Source: Cruoricaptor ignavus
GTDB lineage: Bacteria > Bacteroidota > Bacteroidia > Flavobacteriales > Weeksellaceae
Reading direction: 5' to 3'
DNA length: 64,000 nucleotides
NCBI RefSeq assembly: GCF_900141665.1
Contig: NZ_FQYI01000006.1
Location: 62,001-126,000, forward strand
Made by a program: the position numbers and the translations under genes. Of this stretch, positions 35,552 through 44,163 are shown in pieces. Numbering within the stretch: the first letter of the stretch is position 1; the number at the start of each line of letters is the position of its first letter. The notes beneath the pieces are model-generated. The model worked only from the letters and a program-made list of their open reading frames with translations, did not search any database and was not told the DNA's origin.

Positions 35552-37438
35552 TTATTTCGCCACATCAAGCATTTCAAATTCCGAATTTCTGCTGATGAAC
35601 TCCGGCACCATAGCCTTGAGAACTTTTACCACCTCCGTTCTGTCCTCCTGCCCTGCAGCGGTTATAATTTCTTGGTAAAGTAAATCTATGCGTTCGTAAG
35701 GCACTCCGGGGCCCTTGGAAATCATTATTTTCTCGTGGTGCGTAGGCATCGTTTTGGCATTGTCGCTCAGCAGCTCTTCATATAGCTTCTCACCCGGGCG
35801 CAAACCTGTGATGGTGATAGGTATATCCACCTCCGGTATCATTCCGGAAAGCCGGATCATCCTCCGGGCGAGATCGATAATCTTCACCGGCTCCCCCATA
35901 TCGAAGACATAGATCTCCCCGCCCTGCCCCATGGTCCCTGCCTGCAGCACCAGCTCGCAAGCCTCAGGTATGGTCATAAAGTAGCGCACTATTTCCGGGT
36001 GGGTGATGGTTACTGGCCCCCCCGCCTCTATCTGCCTCTTGAAATGAGGGATTACAGACCCGTTGGAGCCAAGCACATTCCCGAATCTCGTGGTGATAAA
36101 TTTGGTACGCGCCGCCGTATGCTTCTGCAGCGCCTGCACATAGAGCTCCGCGGCGCGCTTCGTAGCACCCATTACATTGGTAGGGTTCACGGCTTTATCC
36201 GTTGATACCATTACAAAACGGTTGATGTTGTACCTGCAGGCTAGGTCTGCAAGATTCTTGGTACCCAGGATGTTCACCAGCACGCCTTCGTGCGGGTTTT
36301 CCTCTATCAGCGGCACATGCTTGTAGGCAGCCGCGTGATACACCATCGAGATATCGTACTGCTGGAAAATGGGCTCCAGACGCTCCCTGTTGGATATATC
36401 TGCAAGGATGAACTTAAAATTCACATCCGGAAACTTGCTGCTCATCTCAAGCTCAACATCGTAAAGAGGCGTCTCCGCCTGATCCAGCACCACTACCAGC
36501 GACGGCCGGAAGCCCGCCACCTGCCGCACTATCTCGCTGCCGATGGAGCCCGCACCGCCGGTTACCAGTACCGCCTTCCCGTAGTGCCGTTTCTTTACTT
36601 CTTCATTTTCTATGGAGATGGGCTTGCGGTTCAGCAGGTCCTCAATCTGCAGCTGCCGGATTCCCGCAGCCGGGTCGGCGGCGCGCATATCCTGCACCAC
36701 GGGGGCCTTCAGTACCTGTAGGCCTGCCCCCAGGGCTAGGTTGGTCCACTCCTCCAGCTCTTCCGGGGACATCAGCTCTTTTATTATTACCACCGCATCA
36801 AATTTCTCCCCGGCATTCTCCTTATTCAGAATTTCTTTGGAATAGATCCTCCTTCCCAAAAGCTGCGCCCGCTTATGATCCGTTCGTGCAGTAATAAAGC
36901 CCGCAAGCTCGTAGGGCACCACAGGATTGTCCAGTATCGCATTTGCCACCGCCACGGAGGACTCGCCAATCCCCAGTACCAGCACCCTCTTCTTGGACGA
37001 GGCACGCTTAAACTCATTGAGGAAATGAAAAACCTGCTTAATGACGATGCGGAAAAGGAAAAGCAAAATGACCAGCACCAGCATATAGACCAGCGGTACA
37101 GTGGTAAGGTAGAGCTTCTGGCGGGTGGTAAAATAGACCGCATAATTCAGCGCCAGCAGCGTAGCCGAAGTACAGAAACAGGCAAGCAGGATCTTGAACA
37201 GGTCAAAAAAATTAGAGTGGCGGATGATCCCCGCATAGGTCCGGAACACGAACATATACACTACCGTGGTGCCGATGATGATGGCACCCTTCATCTCGTG
37301 GGAAATATAATCCGGGGGAATGACATTCAGCCGGAGGATGATCTCAGAAGAAATCAGCAGCGCCAACAAGGAGAGCAGGATATCGAACAGAAGTACTGCC
37401 CAACGGGGCATATACCGCATTTCTGATATCTTTATCAT
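35552..37438 (-). CDS. pglF: Membrane-bound UDP-sugar 4,6-dehydratase, PglF/WbpM/CapD family
   Basis: A 628-residue enzyme with four to five N-terminal TM helices, a Rossmann-like middle domain and a C-terminal extended-SDR domain. The latter has LVTGGAGSIGSEIVRQV and YHAAAYKHVPLIEENP. It also has STDKAVNPTNVMGATKRAAE, where Met replaces the usual catalytic Tyr, and TRFGNVLGSNGSVIPHFKRQIE. It dehydrates UDP-GlcNAc to the 4-keto-6-deoxy sugar with retained configuration. With the PglE-like aminotransferase just upstream it opens the bacillosamine route. I chose the ATG at 37438, but starts at 37486 or 37477 are possible. Confidence 0.92.
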   Translation of the reverse strand: MIKISEMRYMPRWAVLLFDILLSLLALLISSEIILRLNVIPPDYISHEMKGAIIIGTTVVYMFVFRTYAGIIRHSNFFDLFKILLACFCTSATLLALNYAVYFTTRQKLYLTTVPLVYMLVLVILLFLFRIVIKQVFHFLNEFKRASSKKRVLVLGIGESSVAVANAILDNPVVPYELAGFITARTDHKRAQLLGRRIYSKEILNKENAGEKFDAVVIIKELMSPEELEEWTNLALGAGLQVLKAPVVQDMRAADPAAGIRQLQIEDLLNRKPISIENEEVKKRHYGKAVLVTGGAGSIGSEIVRQVAGFRPSLVVVLDQAETPLYDVELEMSSKFPDVNFKFILADISNRERLEPIFQQYDISMVYHAAAYKHVPLIEENPHEGVLVNILGTKNLADLACRYNINRFVMVSTDKAVNPTNVMGATKRAAELYVQALQKHTAARTKFITTRFGNVLGSNGSVIPHFKRQIEAGGPVTITHPEIVRYFMTIPEACELVLQAGTMGQGGEIYVFDMGEPVKIIDLARRMIRLSGMIPEVDIPITITGLRPGEKLYEELLSDNAKTMPTHHEKIMISKGPGVPYERIDLLYQEIITAAGQEDRTEVVKVLKAMVPEFISRNSEFEMLDVAK

Positions 37439-37518
37439 ATTATCGCCTTTGTAGATGTGCGAAAAGGCAGATTTCATCCGTTTCATCCTGCTGCTCCTTG
37501 TCGAATTTATTTTATTGC

Positions 37519-38655
37519 TTATCTGAAGTTTTCAAGCACCTCCCGGATCCTTCCCCGGTCATCCTCTGTCAGGTTAGATCCAGACGGCAGGCACAGCCCG
37601 TCGCGGAACAGTTGCTCCGCAGTGCCTCCACCGAAGAATGCCGCATCCGAAAACACCGGCTGCATATGCATAGGCTTCCACAATGGTCTGGATTCTATGT
37701 TATCCTCTAGAAATTTCAGCCTGAGGTCTTCCCTTGTGAAGCCCGTTTTTTCAGAATCAATTACTATCGCAGAGAGCCAGTGGTTGGAGTAAAAAGCATC
37801 CGACGGCTCGGTAAGAAGGCTCACGCCGCCCCACCCGCGGAATATCTCCTCATAAAAGCTATGGTTGCGCCTGCGTGCCTCCACTCTCTCCTGCAGCACC
37901 TCCATCTGCCCCCTGCCTATGCCGGCAACTATGTTGCTCATCCGGTAGTTGTACCCGATCTCCGAATGCTGGTAGTGCGGAGCCTGGTCCCTCGCCTGCG
38001 TGGAGAGGAATATCGCCTTCTGCTTCTGCTCCTCCGTACTGCAGGCAAGTGCGCCGCCCCCGGAGGTAGTGATGATTTTATTCCCGTTAAAACTCAGGAT
38101 AGCCATATCGCCAAGCGTGCCGCATTTTTTCTCCTTATACACGCTGCCCAGCGCCTCTGCCGCATCCTCTATCACCGGTATCTCATATTCTGCCGCCACC
38201 GCCAGAATCTCGTCCATCTTCGCGGGCATACCGTAAAGATGAACTGGGATAATGGCCTTCGGCTTCCTGCCGCGCCGGATGCCGGACTCTACCGCTTCCC
38301 GCAGGGCTTCGGGGCACATATTCCAGGTCTCCGGCTCACTGTCTATAAACACGGGCTTCGCTCCTACATAGGTGATAGGATTTGCAGAAGCGGAGAAGGT
38401 CATACTCTGGCAGATCACCTCATCACCATAGCCTACACCGAGGATGATAAGCGCCAGGTGCAGGGCTGCCGTTCCGGCACTCAGTGCCGCCACCCTCATA
38501 TCTCCGCCGAGAAAGTCCGAAAGGCTGTTTTCAAACTCATTCACATTGGGGCCTAGGGGCGCCACCCAGTTTTCATCAAAGGCTTCGTGGATGTATTTCA
38601 GCTCGCCGCCGCCCATATGCGGAGACGAGAGCCATATCTTCGGTTTATTTTCCAT
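37519..38655 (-). CDS. pglE: UDP-4-amino sugar aminotransferase, PglE/LegC-like (DegT family)
   Basis: A PLP enzyme of 378 residues from the ATG at 38655. The opening IWLSSPHMGGGELKYIHEAF is the PglE/LegC signature. ILSFNGNKIITTSGGG holds the PLP-binding Lys, and VIEDAAEALGS is the usual Asp-containing segment. It should aminate C4 of the UDP-4-keto sugar made by the PglF-like enzyme. It overlaps the upstream oxidoreductase gene by 11 bp, and the acetyltransferase that finishes the pathway lies 22 kb away at 14995. Confidence 0.9.
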   Translation of the reverse strand: MENKPKIWLSSPHMGGGELKYIHEAFDENWVAPLGPNVNEFENSLSDFLGGDMRVAALSAGTAALHLALIILGVGYGDEVICQSMTFSASANPITYVGAKPVFIDSEPETWNMCPEALREAVESGIRRGRKPKAIIPVHLYGMPAKMDEILAVAAEYEIPVIEDAAEALGSVYKEKKCGTLGDMAILSFNGNKIITTSGGGALACSTEEQKQKAIFLSTQARDQAPHYQHSEIGYNYRMSNIVAGIGRGQMEVLQERVEARRRNHSFYEEIFRGWGGVSLLTEPSDAFYSNHWLSAIVIDSEKTGFTREDLRLKFLEDNIESRPLWKPMHMQPVFSDAAFFGGGTAEQLFRDGLCLPSGSNLTEDDRGRIREVLENFR

Positions 38656-39718
38656 AGAGTGTATTTTCAGTAAGTGATGCGGCAGTTTTATTATTCTGGC
38701 GTGCCGCTCCTGCCGCGGCATAGATGTTTTCTATTATGTTCGTCACCTCTCTGCCGTCCTCCGCGGATACTGCCACTTCTGCGCCGTCCTTCAGGACATC
38801 CACCACATTCTGGATGATGAAGTGATGATTGGCGGCAGATCCCTTGTAGCTCCCGTAGTCGTTGGAGGCTGGCGTATCCGCCAGTATCGGCATCCGGTAG
38901 TTCTCTATGTGGCAGTAATCTACCCTGTCCATATACTGCCCGCCGATCTTCACGGAGCCTTTCTCCGCAATCACCGTCATAGAGCTTTCCATATTGCAGT
39001 CCCATACGCTTGTGGTAAAGTTCAGGCACCCCATTCCCCCGTCCCGAAGGCGGAAGTTCACCATCCCAGAATCTTCGAAGCAGGTAAGCCCTTTATGATT
39101 AAAGCTCTCCATCCGCGCAGTGATGTCGCTGATGCTGCCGAACATCCAGTACATTATATCAATAAAATGGGAAAACTGAGTGAAGAGAGTCCCCCCATCC
39201 AGATCAGCGGTGCCCCGCCAGCCGTTTGCCTGGTAATACCGCGCGTCGCGGTTCCAGAAGCAGTTCAGCTGCAGCATGAATATTCTACCCAGCATCCCGC
39301 TCTCCACAATGGATTTCAGCCACACCGCCGGCGGCGAAAACCTGTTCTGCATTACCATAAACAGTTTTACTCCCTTTTGCTCTGCCAGGGACAGCAGCTC
39401 ATCCGCCTGCCAGGTGTGCAGCGCCATAGGCTTCTCCAGCACTATGTGGCACCCTGCATTTATAAGTTTTTTTGCGTGCCGGTAGTGGCATCCGTTTGGC
39501 GTGGCGATGCATACCACATCGGGCAGAGATCCGCCCGCAAGCAGATCCTCCAGGGAGGAAAAGAAAGCTGCTCCGTAGGACTGCGCAATTTCCGAAACCT
39601 CCTCCCGGACATCCGCGATGCTCTGGAGCTCGCAGTCCGGGTGGGAAATTATCATCTCCAAATGCCTCCTGCCGATGTGGCCGCAGCCTAATACCGCAAA
39701 CTTAATCTTATTAGTCAT
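38645..39718 (-). CDS. Gfo/Idh/MocA-family sugar oxidoreductase (WlbA/WbpB-like)
   Basis: An NAD(P)-dependent oxidoreductase of 357 residues. The Rossmann part has AVLGCGHIGRRHLEMI (GxGxxG) and the EKPMAL motif; the catalytic half has MVMQNRFSPPAVWLK and HFIDIMYWMFG. The NRFSPP segment resembles WlbA/WbpB, which oxidise C3 of UDP-GlcNAcA. No UDP-sugar 6-dehydrogenase is visible in the window, so the actual substrate is open. It is the first gene of the long locus B operon and lies downstream of a stem-loop and a promoter-like element. Confidence 0.82.
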   Translation of the reverse strand: MTNKIKFAVLGCGHIGRRHLEMIISHPDCELQSIADVREEVSEIAQSYGAAFFSSLEDLLAGGSLPDVVCIATPNGCHYRHAKKLINAGCHIVLEKPMALHTWQADELLSLAEQKGVKLFMVMQNRFSPPAVWLKSIVESGMLGRIFMLQLNCFWNRDARYYQANGWRGTADLDGGTLFTQFSHFIDIMYWMFGSISDITARMESFNHKGLTCFEDSGMVNFRLRDGGMGCLNFTTSVWDCNMESSMTVIAEKGSVKIGGQYMDRVDYCHIENYRMPILADTPASNDYGSYKGSAANHHFIIQNVVDVLKDGAEVAVSAEDGREVTNIIENIYAAAGAARQNNKTAASLTENTLYGK

Positions 39719-39724
39719 AATGTT

Positions 39725-39749
39725 CTGCGGAGGGTATTTCGCTCCGCAG
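39725..39749 (-). promoter_or_regulatory. Stem-loop in the leader of the locus B operon
   Basis: Two perfect 8-bp arms (CTGCGGAG at 39725-39732, CTCCGCAG at 39742-39749) surround a 9-nt loop. It lies only 6 bp upstream of the ATG at 39718, inside the predicted leader. Without a T-run it is not a classical terminator. It could shield the ribosome site or protect the mRNA; that is inference. Confidence 0.5.
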
Positions 39750-39798
39750 TATGCTATATTTAATAGCTGTACAAACGGCTACAAATGTAGTAAATTAA

Positions 39799-39806
39799 CA
39801 AATATA
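39799..39806 (-). promoter_or_regulatory. Candidate -7 element for the locus B operon (TATATTTG)
   Basis: Read on the minus strand this is TATATTTG, a perfect TAnnTTTG match. A second match, TACATTTG, lies at 39782-39789. Neither has a TTG at the proper -33 distance. The gap between the terminator at 39853-39879 and the first operon gene is the only place where an operon promoter is expected. Confidence 0.4.
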
Positions 39807-39852
39807 TTTACCGCTCTGCGTCCTATTCTTTATGAAAAAAAACAAACTAAAA

Positions 39853-39879
39853 AAGTGCCGCCCCGTCGGGGCGGCACTT
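39853..39879 (-). terminator. Rho-independent terminator after the small SPID-motif gene
   Basis: A 12-bp perfect GC-rich stem (39853-39864 with 39868-39879) and a 3-nt loop. On the minus strand it is followed by a run of T with a few interruptions. It ends the transcript of the minus-strand cassette (43713 to 39914) before the locus B operon begins. Confidence 0.85.
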
Positions 39880-39913
39880 CAACTACCTTGTAGAACAGCT
39901 TTATAAAAAAACC

Positions 39914-40156
39914 TTATGCCTTTCTCATTTTTTTTGCGCCGTAGGCTGCAGCTGCCAACCCTGCCGCCGCAAGGAACGGTATGTACTGATCTATCGGGCT
40001 GGTAGGAAGGTTCCCCGGGTTGCCCGGTCCCCTTTCGGTTTCTTCCTGGGCGTATTCCGCCTCTGGCACCTCATAGATAAATCTGTTCGCGGATGCTTCC
40101 TGAGCGTATGCCTGCGACAGGGCAGCCAAGGAAAGTAGGATTATCAACTTTTTCAT
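39914..40156 (-). CDS. Small exported protein with SPID motif, membrane helix and basic tail
   Basis: An 80-residue protein of no family I can verify. A signal peptide (MKKLIILLSLAALSQAYAQ) is followed by an acidic spacer of about 30 residues (EVPEAEYAQEETER). Then come SPIDQYIPFL, a hydrophobic alanine-rich helix and KKMRKA. The motif-helix-basic tail order is that of tripartite C-terminal sorting signals such as PEP-CTERM. I recall a family named PID-CTERM in Bacteroidota for such tails, but cannot check it here. It lies 17 bp downstream of the large T9SS protein. The equivalent at 45785 follows the paralogous large protein, so the two genes probably act together. Confidence 0.85.
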   Translation of the reverse strand: MKKLIILLSLAALSQAYAQEASANRFIYEVPEAEYAQEETERGPGNPGNLPTSPIDQYIPFLAAAGLAAAAYGAKKMRKA

Positions 40157-40173
40157 TTTATTCTGAGTTTCGG

Positions 40174-43100
40174 TTATTTCTTAAGAACTTTCTTAGTTGC
40201 GGTAGTCTGTCCCGCGCTGATTACAAAGTGGTATACCCCTTTTGCCCAGGCAGATGCGGAAACCGCTGCCTTCCTTTCTGCAGGGCGGGAAACTTGTACC
40301 AGCTTGCCTGCCGCGTCGTACACCCTGATCTCCGAGATCTTCTCAGGAGCAGCAACCACAAAGCCGCCGTTGTCTTCATAAACGCTCACCTGATCTGCCA
40401 CAGCAGCTTCTGCAGCAGCGAGGAATCTGGCGTCGGTATATGCGATCTCGAACCTGTCTGCAAGCGAGCCTGCCTCTGCGCGGAAGCTGTAAGGCTTCTC
40501 CGAAAGGTTTACTACCGCGCCGGTTGCTTTGTCTCTCAGGTAGATGCCCTGGGCACCGGCAAATATTCCTTCAGCCCTGTCCACCTTGATTTTATATGTA
40601 CCGTCTGCGAAGGCATTAGCGCCAAGCTTTACCAAATCCTCTGCACTGAAAGGCGCTCTACCGTGGATGATAAGCTTCTTCCCGTCTGCCACGGTATAAA
40701 GCAGGTCGGAAGCATTGCTGATATCCTCGGAATCATCCTTGCCGAATGCGTTGGAGCCGCCGCCGTAGTATACCACGGCTATCTGGTTGTTTACGCCAGT
40801 CGGTGTGTCCAGGCTTAGCCAGTAGCGGTCTTTATCCTGCTTCTTAGCGGTATTTCCGAAGAATGCCACACCGCCTTCCTTCACCATCATTTCGTTGGTA
40901 AATGTAGCATTGCCTGCCGTAGTAGCTTTGGCAATAAAGCCCTGCCCTACTTTCAGGATGCCGTTCGGTACTTTATCATTCGCTGTTTCCGCTTGCGCGT
41001 TGGATTGTGCTACCCCTCCGGTTGCTCTCGCACCGGTAGAGTTATCCACATTGTAGGTAGCGTAGGAGTTACCGTTGTATGCACCGCCGTACTGCTGCAC
41101 CTCCTTGTTTACCGCGCTATCCCACAGATAGAATGTAGTATCTAGATTATTGTTTACCACGAAGAAGTTTTCAAGGCTAAACTTCGCAGCGTATGGGTTG
41201 CCCAGAAGGTTGTAGCCTTCGCCGCTTTTCTCCATTGCGTAGGTTTGGTTGCCGTGTACCACCTCTCCTTGGAAGTTGTAAAGATTCTCAGCCGCAGCAT
41301 CCTTCACAGCGTAGCCTTTGCCCACTATATATTCCCCTTCGGAATCTTGGAAGAAATCCGTAGCTTCCTCGTATGCCTGCACTCTTGGAGAACCTGTAGA
41401 AGCCTTGATGTTCAGACCCTTCACCGGCGCAGAAAGGAAGTTGTACTGCTCGCCGTCAGAGTTCTTCGTTTCGCGCTGTACGGTGATCTGCCCGCTTACG
41501 CTTGCCGCCGCATTATCAATTACGAAGCTGCCGTCCTTCTCCACGATGAAGTTGCTGCCGTCTCCCTGGTTTTCGAAGTTTCCTGCGGAGATGTAGCGCC
41601 CGTCTGCAGCGGTTACCTTATAGCCCGGCTGTACGCTAAGCTTGCCCTTGGCAATCAGGTTGTTGGATTCTTGGGTGTTGAAGTTGTTCGCAAGGTTTAC
41701 ATTGTAGAAGGTTTCTGCCTTCGCAGTATCGTTGCCGTTGATTACCTGCGTACCTGTTCCTGCAAAGGTAATGGTGCTGTTGCCCATCTCGAAAGTTCCC
41801 TCATTATTCCAGTTGCCGTGCATCTCGATTTCCGTGGTGCCGTTCATCGTAAGCTTAGCGCCCTCCTGAATAGTGATATTGTTGAAGGTAGCGGTGTTCT
41901 TATACTTCGCTGCATTGGCATCGTCAGCCTTTACCACAGGCTTGTTAACAGCGGTGGCTGGGATGATGACATCCGTAGTCTTATCCGGCACCTGATAGTT
42001 CTCCCAGTTTTCGCAGTAGAACCAGTTGGTACCGTTGGAACCCAGCCAGGTTCCCGGCTGCACGGTGCCGTTCTCTGTGAAGGCTTTTGCATCCGCATTA
42101 GCTACGGTAGGTTTTATAGTAGGTTTACCAATAGTCCATTTGCTTGGCGTGTTTACGGAGCTTAGGATGTTTCTGAAGCTACCCTCGTGCGTTTCGCTGT
42201 TTTTGTAGTATGCCGCTCCCTGACCGTTAGGCAAGGCAAAGTTCAGGCATTCCAGAGCGGCAGGAAGGCGGGAAGACCTTTTCTTTTTCTCAGTTTTATT
42301 TCCGTTAGTAGTATCTGCACCGCTGTTTGCCTGGGTTAATGGCACCCAGTCATTACCGTTGGTAAAGCCGTGCAGCAGCTTACCTCTCAGTATGTAGCGC
42401 GCAGCGCCAGTTGTAGGCGTTTTTTGATCCAGCTCAAAACCGCCCTGGATAAGATACATCTGATCCGGATCGTCGTTGCTAATATTAGGTTTATTGGATT
42501 TTACAACTTCGAATGAGAAGTTTCTACTTTCAGTGCTTACCGTTTGTTGCGGGCTTACGAAATGAATCTTATTAAATCCGTTGGAAGTACCATTCAGATC
42601 AAATACCATCACGGTGCCCTTCTTTATTGGGGTGTCACCCGTATATTTAAAGGTGATAAGGCCGGGCTCAGTGTGTGGCTTATCACCTGGGCCACCCCAC
42701 CTGTCCGTTCTTACATTCGCTGCTGCGCCGGCTTCGTAGCGAGAATTGGCGATGCCGAAGTGCGTACCCGGCGCTATGTCCACCAGCGTGGCGATCAGAA
42801 ACCTGTCCGCCGGACCTTTCGTTTCATATTTCCCATCAAAGCCTACGAAGAACAGCTCGCCCTGCTTGAAGATGGTGCCGCCCACCGGCATAGGGTTTTC
42901 AGGCGGGGTGGTGGTATCTTCTTCTTTTATGATGAAGGTAACATCAATGGTGTTGGATTTCTGCCCGCCCGCATTAGCCGCTACGAACTTGGTTGTAAAA
43001 GTGCCCGCAGCAGTAGGCGTACCGCTGATTTCCCCGCTTTCAGCATTTAGGGATAGGCCTGCGGGAAGGCTGCTGCCTGCCACTACCTGGAAAGATACGG

Positions 43101-43713
43101 CATCGTCCGACGCATCCAGCTCATAGGAGAACTCCTGCCCTACCGTACCTTGCTGCGGAGCGGCAGGCGCCGTAAGCACCGGTGCTGCTGGGGTAGTGGT
43201 GCCCTGTCCCGTTGCTGTGATTTTAAAATTCTGAATCCTTACACCCTTACCTTTGTCACCGTTATTGGTAAGGCGAACTACGAAATTACCGGGGTTCGAA
43301 ATATTAAATGTTCCGCCATCAATATATTTAGATGATGTCGGCGTTTTTGACAACACACTTTCAGACCAGGTAGTACCGCCATCCTTGGAGATTTCAACCT
43401 TGGCAGAGTTGTTATCGCCGTTGCCATATGTGGCTACTTCTAAGGTAATAGTAGCAGTTGCATAGGATGACAAATTATACATACTGCTGGTAAGCTCATC
43501 CTTTTCCGTAGCAGATTTAGTTTCCAACAACCAGTACCCATTACCACCAGTTTGGCTGATAGGTTGGGTGGATACATTATTAATTGCCTTCCAATCGTTA
43601 GGTACATTTTTTCCGTCTTGTTCAAAAATCACGGTTTGCGAGAACATACTCGCCGAGGTCACTAGGAATGCCGCCACCGCAGCGTTCCGTGTTTGGGATA
43701 GAATTGTAATCAT
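40174..43713 (-). CDS. Large secreted protein with Ig-like domain and T9SS-type C-terminal domain
   Basis: A 1179-residue exported protein. Residues 1-26 are a signal peptide ending ASMFSQ. A beta-rich domain follows to about 175, then a Pro/Ala linker and a putative Ig (He_PIG) domain near 190-265 with SLPAGLSLNAESGEISGTPTAAGTF. Later comes a region rich in asparagine and threonine with rungs such as FNNITIQEGAKLTM, then a module shared with the plus-strand protein at 44164 (GNPY, FYLWDSAVN, KKLIIHGRAPF, GIYLRDKATG). The last 70 residues (IRVYDAAGKLVQ, WAKGVYHFVISAG, ATKKVLKK) fit a T9SS type A sorting domain. It is probably surface-exposed; binding target and activity are unknown. Confidence 0.9.
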   Translation of the reverse strand: MITILSQTRNAAVAAFLVTSASMFSQTVIFEQDGKNVPNDWKAINNVSTQPISQTGGNGYWLLETKSATEKDELTSSMYNLSSYATATITLEVATYGNGDNNSAKVEISKDGGTTWSESVLSKTPTSSKYIDGGTFNISNPGNFVVRLTNNGDKGKGVRIQNFKITATGQGTTTPAAPVLTAPAAPQQGTVGQEFSYELDASDDAVSFQVVAGSSLPAGLSLNAESGEISGTPTAAGTFTTKFVAANAGGQKSNTIDVTFIIKEEDTTTPPENPMPVGGTIFKQGELFFVGFDGKYETKGPADRFLIATLVDIAPGTHFGIANSRYEAGAAANVRTDRWGGPGDKPHTEPGLITFKYTGDTPIKKGTVMVFDLNGTSNGFNKIHFVSPQQTVSTESRNFSFEVVKSNKPNISNDDPDQMYLIQGGFELDQKTPTTGAARYILRGKLLHGFTNGNDWVPLTQANSGADTTNGNKTEKKKRSSRLPAALECLNFALPNGQGAAYYKNSETHEGSFRNILSSVNTPSKWTIGKPTIKPTVANADAKAFTENGTVQPGTWLGSNGTNWFYCENWENYQVPDKTTDVIIPATAVNKPVVKADDANAAKYKNTATFNNITIQEGAKLTMNGTTEIEMHGNWNNEGTFEMGNSTITFAGTGTQVINGNDTAKAETFYNVNLANNFNTQESNNLIAKGKLSVQPGYKVTAADGRYISAGNFENQGDGSNFIVEKDGSFVIDNAAASVSGQITVQRETKNSDGEQYNFLSAPVKGLNIKASTGSPRVQAYEEATDFFQDSEGEYIVGKGYAVKDAAAENLYNFQGEVVHGNQTYAMEKSGEGYNLLGNPYAAKFSLENFFVVNNNLDTTFYLWDSAVNKEVQQYGGAYNGNSYATYNVDNSTGARATGGVAQSNAQAETANDKVPNGILKVGQGFIAKATTAGNATFTNEMMVKEGGVAFFGNTAKKQDKDRYWLSLDTPTGVNNQIAVVYYGGGSNAFGKDDSEDISNASDLLYTVADGKKLIIHGRAPFSAEDLVKLGANAFADGTYKIKVDRAEGIFAGAQGIYLRDKATGAVVNLSEKPYSFRAEAGSLADRFEIAYTDARFLAAAEAAVADQVSVYEDNGGFVVAAPEKISEIRVYDAAGKLVQVSRPAERKAAVSASAWAKGVYHFVISAGQTTATKKVLKK

Positions 43714-43927
43714 CAGTTTTACAGTTTTTTACATGCCAAAAATACTTTTATCCCCGCACGCGTATGTTAACTTAATATTAACAGCATGTTAACTTTTGTT
43801 CATATTTTCTAAAAATTAGTGTCCACCGCCACGGCCATTGCGCGCATCATTTCCCGCCCTATATTCTGAGAAACTCCATTATTTCAGTAGTACAACTGCA
43901 TTACAACTCCAATATTTTATTGCATCT

Positions 43928-43961
43928 GTATTGGACTTGTATTGGACTTTGTATTGGACTT
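43928..43961. repeat. Three tandem copies of GTATTGGACTT
   Basis: Copies start at 43928, 43939 and 43951; the second has one extra T, so the spacing is 11 and 12 bp, about one helical turn. A CCAATA at 43909-43914 forms an inverted repeat with the first TATTGG. The arrangement suits a regulator binding one face of the helix, but no regulator is known. Confidence 0.6.
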
Positions 43962-44134
43962 AGATAAAATTTTGCCGGTAAAAAGCTCTTGAGATTCTGG
44001 TAACATTTTTATAATCCGCGTATCGGGCGGCTGTGGTATGCACTTTGCTTATAAGATCTGCAAGCATAATATGCAGAGCACATTAAATATTTAATAAAAA
44101 TTTTTGTCATAGCTGATAATTTATTAAATTTCCT

Positions 44135-44142
44135 TACTTTTG
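44135..44142 (+). promoter_or_regulatory. Candidate -7 element (TACTTTTG) for the plus-strand cassette
   Basis: A perfect TAnnTTTG match that ends 21 bp before the ATG at 44164. The nearest upstream TTG (44104-44106) gives a spacing of 28 bp, longer than usual, so the -33 part is weak. Confidence 0.5.
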
Positions 44143-44163
44143 CGAACTCAAACATAATATAAT

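Larger units (their letters stand above)
43714..44163. other. Divergent intergenic region between the two T9SS cassettes
   Basis: These 450 bp hold no gene that I can support. They contain two GTTAAC palindromes at 43766-43771 and 43788-43793, with a TTAAC half site at 43778-43782. There are also three direct repeats of GTATTGGACTT and promoter-like elements facing both ways. On the minus strand TATTTTTG (43744-43737) lies 24 bp before the 43713 gene. The rest is A+T-rich with no obvious structure. Confidence 0.6.

Noticed and set aside
39725-39749. Terminator before the locus B operon
   Set aside because: The stem is not followed by a T-run in the direction of transcription and lies only 6 bp from the start codon; a leader hairpin is more likely.
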